From JBBIRT01 sp037441725 (GTDB taxonomy: Bacteria > Desulfobacterota > BSN033 > UBA1163): a DNA stretch of 5,164 nt. A program made the position numbers and the translations under genes. Below, piece after piece: positions 1 to 4,082 of the stretch. The notes under the pieces are model-generated. The model saw nothing but the letters and a program-made list of their open reading frames with translations. It made no database searches and had not been told where the DNA came from. Each line of letters begins with the position of its first letter. Position 1 is the first letter of the stretch. Where the stretch lies: positions 1 through 5,164 of the forward strand of contig JBBIRT010000185.1 in assembly GCA_037441725.1 (NCBI GenBank), given 5' to 3'.

Positions 1-396
1 GTCTTCTATCTTTTTCTAACCCGAACACGATTAGGAAAGGCCATCCGTGCAGCGGCTGAGGATCCTGCAACCGCTCAAGTGATGGGGGTGAATATCCATC
101 GAGTTTTGGCCATCTGTTTTGGTTTGGGTGCCTTGATGGCAGGTTTTGCAGGTCCCTTGATCAGTATGATGTACGAAATTCAACCCACGATGGGTCTTGA
201 ATATACTATTATCGCAATCATCGTGGTTGTTTTAGGTGGCTTGGGAAGTATTACAGGCAGTTTAATTGGAGGTTTTATTCTGGGTTTGATTGGTAGCATT
301 GTGACCTATTTTGATCCAGGCCTGTCGCTGATTGCTTATTATGTTATCTTTATTCTTTTGCTTTTAATTAGACCAACAGGGATTTTGGGAAAATAA
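1..396 (+). CDS. livH: Branched-chain amino-acid ABC transporter permease LivH (5' end missing)
   Basis: This is the C-terminal 131 residues of an inner-membrane permease of the LIV/HAAT ABC importer family. The frame is open from base 1, so the start lies to the left of the window; full LivH proteins are usually near 290-310 residues. Visible residue 12-36 (LGKAIRAAAEDPATAQVMGV, then NIHRVL) is the cytoplasmic coupling loop typical of LivH, which contacts the ATPases. It is followed by hydrophobic segments at about 36-57, 66-80, 86-103 and 109-124, and by the glycine-rich motif VLGGLGSITGSLIGG (77-91). The C-terminus IRPTGILGK is typical of the family. With LivM it should form the translocation channel for branched-chain or related amino acids; substrate specificity cannot be read from this part. 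It is the first visible gene of a livHMGF operon. The family call is firm; the symbol follows from gene order and from similarity to LivH rather than LivM. Confidence 0.93.
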   Translation, partial: VFYLFLTRTRLGKAIRAAAEDPATAQVMGVNIHRVLAICFGLGALMAGFAGPLISMMYEIQPTMGLEYTIIAIIVVVLGGLGSITGSLIGGFILGLIGSIVTYFDPGLSLIAYYVIFILLLLIRPTGILGK

Positions 397-498
397 TGTT
401 TTTTTATCCCATCCCTCGAGGGTTTATAATAACACAACAGAGATCAATCCCCTTGTCATTGGAGGAAAAACCCTTTTTCAAAGTAACGGGTTAAAGAG
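397..498 (+). promoter_or_regulatory. livH-livM intercistronic gap with possible RNA structure
   Basis: No gene is visible in these 102 nt, although the neighbouring livMGF genes overlap. Three things are seen. A tandem ATCCCATCCC (406-415) can pair with GGGAT at 379-383 or, through TCCC, with GGGA at 387-390, around the livH stop codon. A perfect 10-bp palindrome CCCTCGAGGG lies at 413-422. A TATAAT hexamer is at 425-430, but the best -35 candidates 16-18 bp upstream match TTGACA at only about 3 of 6 positions. There is no U-run after a stable stem, so I do not call a terminator. The gap may be an intercistronic regulatory leader, or mere spacer; read-through from livH to livM is the simplest view. 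Confidence 0.35.
461..498 (+). promoter_or_regulatory. Distant Shine-Dalgarno of livM, possibly brought close by a hairpin
   Basis: The only good Shine-Dalgarno match before livM is GGAGG at 461-465, whose end is 33 nt from the ATG at 499, much too far in linear distance. Between them, AACCCTT (469-475) can pair with AA-C-GGGTT (485-492), giving 7 base pairs with C487 bulged and a 9-nt loop. If this folds, the Shine-Dalgarno would sit about 9 nt from the ATG (3 nt before plus 6 nt after the hairpin). The purine run AAAGAG directly touching the ATG is too near to act as a normal site. The pairing is read directly; the function is inference. Confidence 0.4.
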
Positions 499-1449
499 AT
501 GGATGATATTAGAGTTATCTTTAAGAGGCCTTTTACTATAGGATTAATCTTTCTTATCTTAATTCTCTTAGCCACTTTGCCCCTCTACGCACAACCCTAT
601 TTGGTCATTTTCTTAACCAATATCCTTATGTATGTCATTCTCACTGTGAGTTGGGCCATCTTTTCAGGACCTACCCGCTACATCTCCTTGGCCTCGGCTG
701 CTTTTTTTGGAGTTGGTATCTATACGTCAGCCCTTCTTGGGAATCACCTTCCCTTAGGTGTAGTTATTGTTGCCGGAAGTTTGTTCAGCTTTTTTCTTGC
801 TCTGGCCATGGGTTTTCTTACTCTTAGGCTTAGAGGGATGTATTTCATTATTTTTACTTTTTCGATCAGTGAACTCATCAGGCATTTCCTCTTATGGTGG
901 GAGACCAACATGACAGGAACGGTTGGCCGATGGGTGGTGATGGTGGACCATGAGGTGGTTTATTATATTATCCTTGTTATTTTTTTGGTTACCCTCCTCA
1001 CGACCTATCTTATTAGAGGCTCAAGGTTTGGATTGGCCCTACGAACCATCGGGGAGCAAGAAGAGGCGGCCAGTCATATTGGGATTAATACCACCATGGT
1101 TAAGACCCTCACCTTTGCCATCAGTGCCTTTTTCATGGGAGCAACTGGGGCTATTATGGCGACCAAATGGAAATATATCGATCCAAGAATTGCCTTTGAT
1201 CCTCTTCTCTCTTTTCTTCCAGTTTTAATGGCCATCTTCGGGGGGACAGGACGACTTTATGGTCCTGTCATTGGAGCAGCTATTTTCGCCTATCTTGAAG
1301 AGATATTGACTACAAAATTTCCTTATTATTATATGCTTCTATTTGGCACCATCCTGATTATCGTGATCCTGTTTTTACCTCATGGCCTCGTGGGTTTGGT
1401 TCAAAAATGGCGAAAAGGAGGTCTTCATCCGCATCATGCCAATCCTTGA
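499..1449 (+). CDS. livM: Branched-chain amino-acid ABC transporter permease LivM
   Basis: This 316-residue polytopic membrane protein is the second channel subunit of the LIV/HAAT importer. Hydrophobic segments lie at about 13-32, 34-54, 63-80, 84-107, 113-130, 152-171, 202-222, 235-250, 253-268 and 278-298. The family hallmarks are LRLRGMYFIIFTFSISELIR (109-128, normally LRLRGxYFAxxTLA), the cytoplasmic coupling loop GLALRTIGEQEEAASHIGIN (178-197) that docks on LivG/LivF, and GGTGRLYGPVIGA (248-260). Its length is normal for the shorter LivM proteins; E. coli LivM carries an N-terminal extension that is absent here. The ATG at 499 is the only plausible start, because an in-frame TAA lies at 484-486. 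The C-terminal tail GLHPHHANP is polar and histidine-containing; its coding sequence also holds the livG start region, so it may be shaped by that constraint. The final 14 nt overlap livG. Confidence 0.96.
   Translation: MDDIRVIFKRPFTIGLIFLILILLATLPLYAQPYLVIFLTNILMYVILTVSWAIFSGPTRYISLASAAFFGVGIYTSALLGNHLPLGVVIVAGSLFSFFLALAMGFLTLRLRGMYFIIFTFSISELIRHFLLWWETNMTGTVGRWVVMVDHEVVYYIILVIFLVTLLTTYLIRGSRFGLALRTIGEQEEAASHIGINTTMVKTLTFAISAFFMGATGAIMATKWKYIDPRIAFDPLLSFLPVLMAIFGGTGRLYGPVIGAAIFAYLEEILTTKFPYYYMLLFGTILIIVILFLPHGLVGLVQKWRKGGLHPHHANP
1415..1421 (+). promoter_or_regulatory. Ribosome binding site of livG inside livM
   Basis: AAGGAGG, a full match to the anti-Shine-Dalgarno, lies in the last codons of livM. 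It is 14 nt before the ATG at 1436, longer than the usual 5-10 nt. The intervening in-frame codons (GTC TTC ATC CGC ATC) offer no common start, so the ATG at 1436 is kept. The site sits in translated sequence, which suggests coupling of livG to livM translation. Confidence 0.6.
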
Positions 1450-2155
1450 GGGAAAGAAGGTAACCAAACATTTCGGAGGACTGGCCGCTGTCCATCAAGT
1501 TGACTTTGAGCTTCATCAGGGTGAAGTCTTGGGGTTGATCGGTCCAAATGGAGCTGGAAAGACCACTCTTTTTAACTTAATCTCGGGTTTACTCCCAACG
1601 ACTTCAGGAGAAATAAAGTATAAAAATGAAAGGATTACGGGTCTAAAACCTAATCAGATTTGCAAGAAAGGAATTGCCAGAACTTTTCAATCAGTTAAGC
1701 TTTTTGGTGGAATGACCGTTTTTGAAAATGTTCTGAGCGCCTCCCTTTTTGGGACACAAAGAAAAATCTCTTTGTCTGATGCCGAAAGAGAGGCTTGGGA
1801 TTTATTGAAGTTTGTAGAGTTATCCAATGTGGGGATGATGCTTGCTAAGGACCTTCCTATCGCCAGTCGAAAACGTCTTGAGGTCGCAAGGGCATTAGCC
1901 ACGAAACCTGATCTATTAATGTTTGATGAGGTGATGGCAGGATTAAACCCCACCGAGGTAGCCCAGGCTATGGAGCTGATCAAAAAGATCCAGGAGCAAG
2001 GGATCACCATTTTTATGATTGAGCATGTGATGAAGGCAATCATGAGTGTGTGCAATCGCATCATCGTGCTTCATCATGGAAGTAAAATAGCAGAAGGGAC
2101 CCCTGAGGAGATTGCAACCAGTAACACTGTGATTGAAGTCTATTTGGGAGAATGA
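1436..2155 (+). CDS. livG: Branched-chain amino-acid ABC transporter ATP-binding protein LivG
   Basis: This 239-residue cytoplasmic ATPase energises the LivHM channel as a heterodimer with LivF. Seen in order: the A-loop region with KHFGGLAAV (11-19), Walker A GPNGAGKT (36-43), the Q-loop ARTFQ with Q85, Walker B LLMFDE (160-165) with the catalytic glutamate E165, the D-loop AGLNPTE (168-174) and the H-loop histidine H197 in MIEHVMK. The expected signature (LAYGQQRRLEIARAL in LivG) is replaced by LPIASRKRLEVARAL (140-154), so the glycine and glutamine of the signature are lost. My recollection is that a LivG subgroup with DEVMAGLNP shares such a signature, so this is probably a lineage trait and not damage. 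A longer reading from 1382 is possible in the same frame, but its extra 18 residues overlap livM, precede the ribosome binding site and look unlike the family. MPILEGKKVTKHFGG is a normal LivG N-terminus. It overlaps livM by 14 nt and livF by 4 nt. Confidence 0.95.
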   Translation: MPILEGKKVTKHFGGLAAVHQVDFELHQGEVLGLIGPNGAGKTTLFNLISGLLPTTSGEIKYKNERITGLKPNQICKKGIARTFQSVKLFGGMTVFENVLSASLFGTQRKISLSDAEREAWDLLKFVELSNVGMMLAKDLPIASRKRLEVARALATKPDLLMFDEVMAGLNPTEVAQAMELIKKIQEQGITIFMIEHVMKAIMSVCNRIIVLHHGSKIAEGTPEEIATSNTVIEVYLGE

Positions 2156-2865
2156 GTCGGATGCTTTCAGTTAGCAACATTAATGCCTTCTATGGAGGAA
2201 TTCAGGCTCTATGGAATGTATCATTGAGGGTCAATGAGGGAGAGATCGTAGCTTTAGTGGGTGCAAATGGAGCGGGCAAGACCACCCTGCTCAATATTAT
2301 TTTCAATCTAATCCGGCCAGCCTCTGGGACGATAGAGTTTCTTGGAAACCGGATTGATCAGATGCCTCCCCACCATATTGGAGAACTGGGAATCTCCTAT
2401 GTTCCTGAAGGGGGTCGACCCTTTAGGGAAATGACGGTCCGCGAGAATTTGGAGATGGGTGCTTATGTTCAAAGGGCCTGGAAACAAAGGGAGGAAACCC
2501 TGAACCAAATTTATGAAATGTTCCCGAGATTGAAAGAAAGGGAGAAGCAATTGGTTGGGACCCTCAGTGGAGGAGAGCTTCAGATGGTAGCTATTGGACG
2601 AGGGTTGATGTCGAGGCCAAAGCTATGCATATTTGATGAACCCTCATATGGTCTGGCCCCTCTTCTGGTAAAGGAGATTTTCCGTACCATCCAGGGGTTG
2701 AGAGAGCGAGGGATTTCTATTTTACTAATCGAACAAAACGTTCGCCAGACCCTTGAGATTGCGGATCGGGCCTATGTTTTAGAAAATGGCAGGATCATTT
2801 CAGAAGGAAGGAGCAAAGAACTTCTCCAAGACGATCACATCAAAAAGGCCTACTTAGGATTATAA
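2152..2865 (+). CDS. livF: Branched-chain amino-acid ABC transporter ATP-binding protein LivF
   Basis: This 237-residue protein is the second ATPase of the importer. It shows Walker A GANGAGKT (37-44), the LivF-type Q-loop YVPEGGRPF with E86 in place of glutamine, the signature LSGGE (138-142), Walker B LCIFDE (158-163) with E163, the D-loop YGLAP (166-170) and the LivF-type LIEQN, in which Q195 stands where most ABC ATPases have the H-loop histidine. The E86 and Q195 substitutions are also found in E. coli LivF and are family traits. The C-terminal LENGRIISEGRSKELL and AYLGL are typical. The start is uncertain by three codons: ATG 2152 overlaps the livG stop as ATGA, favouring re-initiation, whereas GGGAG at 2146-2150 is correctly spaced (10 nt) only for the ATG at 2161, and MLSVSNINAFYG would be a typical LivF beginning. 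I give 2152. It is the last gene of the operon and ends 3 bp from the convergent lysR. Confidence 0.96.
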   Translation: MSRMLSVSNINAFYGGIQALWNVSLRVNEGEIVALVGANGAGKTTLLNIIFNLIRPASGTIEFLGNRIDQMPPHHIGELGISYVPEGGRPFREMTVRENLEMGAYVQRAWKQREETLNQIYEMFPRLKEREKQLVGTLSGGELQMVAIGRGLMSRPKLCIFDEPSYGLAPLLVKEIFRTIQGLRERGISILLIEQNVRQTLEIADRAYVLENGRIISEGRSKELLQDDHIKKAYLGL

Positions 2866-2868
2866 AGA

Positions 2869-3810
2869 TCAAAAGGAGAGTTGGGATGGGATGGAAGTAG
2901 TTAATGCCCTAAACTCCCTTCGAATTTGTCCCCTTAACTCCCCTACCATTTTTAAAAAGGCTTCCGCTGGAGGCGAAAGAGGTTTTTCACTGTGGTAGAT
3001 AAAATCAGTAAAGAGGACGATATTCCCTTCGGCGATAGGAATAACCTTTAGGGTCCCCTTCTTTAATTCTTCTTGGATGTCGGGTTCGATCATGAAAGAG
3101 ACCCCTTTGTTCTGTTTGACATAATCTATAATGAAGTCAAGACTGCTTGCCTCAATAATCACTGAGGGCCAAATCCCATACTCATGAAATTTCCTCAAGA
3201 TGGCTGTTCGAAGGGCTGATCCTTTCTCTCTTAAAATGATTGGCTCATCGTTCAATTCTTTTAGACTGATCCTTCTTTTTTGACAGAACCGATGTTCAGA
3301 AGATGCTACCAGAACAAATTCTACAGGAGAGAAAAAAATGGACTTGATCTTTTGATCGAAGTTCAGTTCCGAAATCAAGGCGATCTCATTTTTCATCTCA
3401 AGAACGCTTCTTGCCATATTCTCAGAATTCCCTTCATCTAAAATGACTTTGATCCTTGGGTATCTCTTCTGAAATTCTGAAAGCAAATAAGGCATGATGT
3501 AGCGAGCATAATGTTTTGTAGTCCCGATAAGCAGCGTGCCCCTCAACAACTTCTTAAAATCTTGCATTTTCTCTTCGGCATCTTTTACAAGATCGAAGAT
3601 CTTTTCTGCATATTGATAGAGAACCTCTCCTGCTTCCGTGAGCTGAACCTTTTTCCCCACCTGCTGGAGGAGTTTTAAATTCAATGATTTTTCAAAGGAA
3701 TTGATCTGAATAGTGACCGCAGGCTGGGTAACATTTAATTCTTCTGCTGCACGAGTAAAGCTCTTCCTCTTCGCAACTAAATAGAAAGCCTCCAACTGCC
3801 TGAGATTCAA
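2869..3810 (-). CDS. LysR-type transcriptional regulator
   Basis: This 313-residue DNA-binding regulator has a normal LysR length. Residues 1-60 are the winged helix-turn-helix: MNLRQLEAFYLVAKRKSFTR, AAEELNVTQPAVTIQINSFE (21-40) with the recognition helix around 28-42, then KLLQQVGKKVQLTEAGEVLY. A linker helix (about 62-89) leads to the two-lobed periplasmic-binding-protein-like effector domain (about 91-300), with GTLLIGTTKHYARYIMPYLL (91-110) and REKGSALRTAI (194-204), which lines the effector pocket in relatives. The start codon is TTG at 3810-3808; an in-frame TGA at 3822-3820 excludes a longer protein, the next Met is past residue 80, and TGAGG (3822-3818) is 7 nt away. The ligand is unknown. 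The gene diverges from the oxidoreductase at 4083 and faces livF tail to tail, so by LysR convention the oxidoreductase and lysR itself are its likely targets; control of the liv operon is possible but not shown. Confidence 0.95.
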   Translation of the reverse strand: MNLRQLEAFYLVAKRKSFTRAAEELNVTQPAVTIQINSFEKSLNLKLLQQVGKKVQLTEAGEVLYQYAEKIFDLVKDAEEKMQDFKKLLRGTLLIGTTKHYARYIMPYLLSEFQKRYPRIKVILDEGNSENMARSVLEMKNEIALISELNFDQKIKSIFFSPVEFVLVASSEHRFCQKRRISLKELNDEPIILREKGSALRTAILRKFHEYGIWPSVIIEASSLDFIIDYVKQNKGVSFMIEPDIQEELKKGTLKVIPIAEGNIVLFTDFIYHSEKPLSPPAEAFLKMVGELRGQIRREFRALTTSIPSQLSF

Positions 3811-3817
3811 AAACCTA

Positions 3818-3822
3818 CCTCA
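3818..3822 (-). promoter_or_regulatory. Ribosome binding site deciding the TTG start of lysR
   Basis: On the minus strand TGAGG is followed by 7 nt (TAGGTTT) and then the TTG at 3810-3808. There is no ATG or GTG in this frame between the in-frame TGA (3822-3820) and the conserved LysR N-terminus, so this site fixes the unusual start. A TTG start usually lowers expression, which suits a regulator made in small amounts. Confidence 0.7.
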
Positions 3823-3921
3823 CAGAACCGATATTTTATCACTTAAAATTCATCATACTAATCATGCAAAACTATTTGAAATATAAATGATTTACTAATT
3901 ATCATAAATTTTTTTTATAAC

Positions 3922-3951
3922 ATTATAAGAATAATTGTGTTGACTTGTCAA
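3922..3951 (-). promoter_or_regulatory. Predicted sigma70 promoter of lysR
   Basis: Read on the minus strand, the -35 is a perfect TTGACA (3951-3946) and the -10 a perfect TATAAT (3927-3922), separated by 18 bp. The transcript would start near 3915, leaving a leader of about 105 nt before the TTG codon. Both hexamers match the consensus fully; the start point is inferred. Its -10 overlaps two AT-rich dyads that may serve as operator, which would fit autoregulation. Confidence 0.7.
3940..3951. repeat. Inverted repeat formed by the two abutting -35 elements
   Basis: TTGAC-TT-GTCAA is an inverted repeat with 5-bp arms and a 2-bp centre. Each arm, with one central base, is the -35 hexamer of one of the divergent promoters. 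The symmetry follows from the promoter arrangement and may in addition be a protein-binding site. Confidence 0.75.
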
Positions 3952-3967
3952 TTCAGGAGAATATAGT
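3940..3967 (+). promoter_or_regulatory. Predicted sigma70 promoter of the oxidoreductase gene
   Basis: The -35 TTGACT (3940-3945) and the -10 TATAGT (3962-3967) each match the consensus at 5 of 6 positions with a 16-bp spacer. Transcription would start near 3974, leaving a leader of about 109 nt before the ATG at 4083. The -35 directly abuts the -35 of the lysR promoter, so the two polymerase sites overlap and should exclude each other. Confidence 0.65.
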
Positions 3968-4054
3968 CTAAGTTTCATATTTCTAATAATTTTCTGGAAT
4001 AATGAAAGGCCTTAACTTTTTTAAGAGAAGAGAGACCAGGAAAATGGTTTTAAC

Positions 4055-4077
4055 AGGAGGATAAGAGATAAGGAGGG
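4055..4077 (+). promoter_or_regulatory. Tandem Shine-Dalgarno sequences before the oxidoreductase gene
   Basis: AAGGAGGG at 4070-4077 is an excellent ribosome binding site; its AAGGAGG core ends 6 nt before the ATG at 4083 and fixes that start. A second AGGAGG lies at 4055-4060, 16 nt earlier in register, without a usable start codon after it. It may be a standby ribosome site or an accident of the purine-rich leader. Confidence 0.75.
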
Positions 4078-4082
4078 TATAG

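Larger units (their letters stand above)
3811..4082. promoter_or_regulatory. AT-rich divergent control region between lysR and the oxidoreductase gene
   Basis: These 272 nt hold no gene. They are markedly AT-rich, especially 3831-3936. The two divergent promoters listed separately lie in the middle, and each message would have a leader of about 105-110 nt. Dyads that could be LysR sites are ATTAT-N4-ATAAT (3922-3935) and TTATAA-CA-TTATAA (3915-3928), both lying over the lysR -10 and start, and ATGAT-N9-ATCAT (3887-3905). I could not find a convincing symmetric T-N11-A LysR box. The right part (4021-4082) is purine-rich, with two Shine-Dalgarno sequences. Confidence 0.6.

Noticed and set aside
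425..430. TATAAT as a full promoter for livM
   Set aside because: No acceptable -35 at 16-18 bp and no extended -10 TG; kept only as a note in the intercistronic gap.
950..1228. 92-codon open frame on the + strand inside livM
   Set aside because: It is fully contained in the livM frame, has no ribosome site and shows no family resemblance; livM has clear conserved motifs over the same bases.
1382..1435. Upstream extension of LivG by 18 residues from an ATG at 1382
   Set aside because: The extension overlaps livM by 68 nt in all, precedes the AAGGAGG at 1415-1421 and does not resemble LivG N-termini.
1687..2064. 125-codon open frame on the - strand inside livG
   Set aside because: It is antisense to well-conserved ATPase motifs and has no recognisable domain or promoter; it is a shadow of the real gene.
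2308..2550. 80-codon open frame on the - strand inside livF
   Set aside because: Antisense to LivF coding sequence, no recognisable domain.
2951..2974. Stem-loop 2960-2974 followed, on the minus strand, by CTTTTT, resembling a terminator
   Set aside because: It lies about 80 nt inside the lysR coding end, and on the minus strand the 6-bp stem contains an A-C mismatch; terminating lysR there would cut the protein.
3915..3935. AT-rich dyads as a defined LysR operator
   Set aside because: They are perfect short dyads but lie in very AT-rich sequence and do not fit the T-N11-A spacing; not listed as an operator without comparative or binding data.
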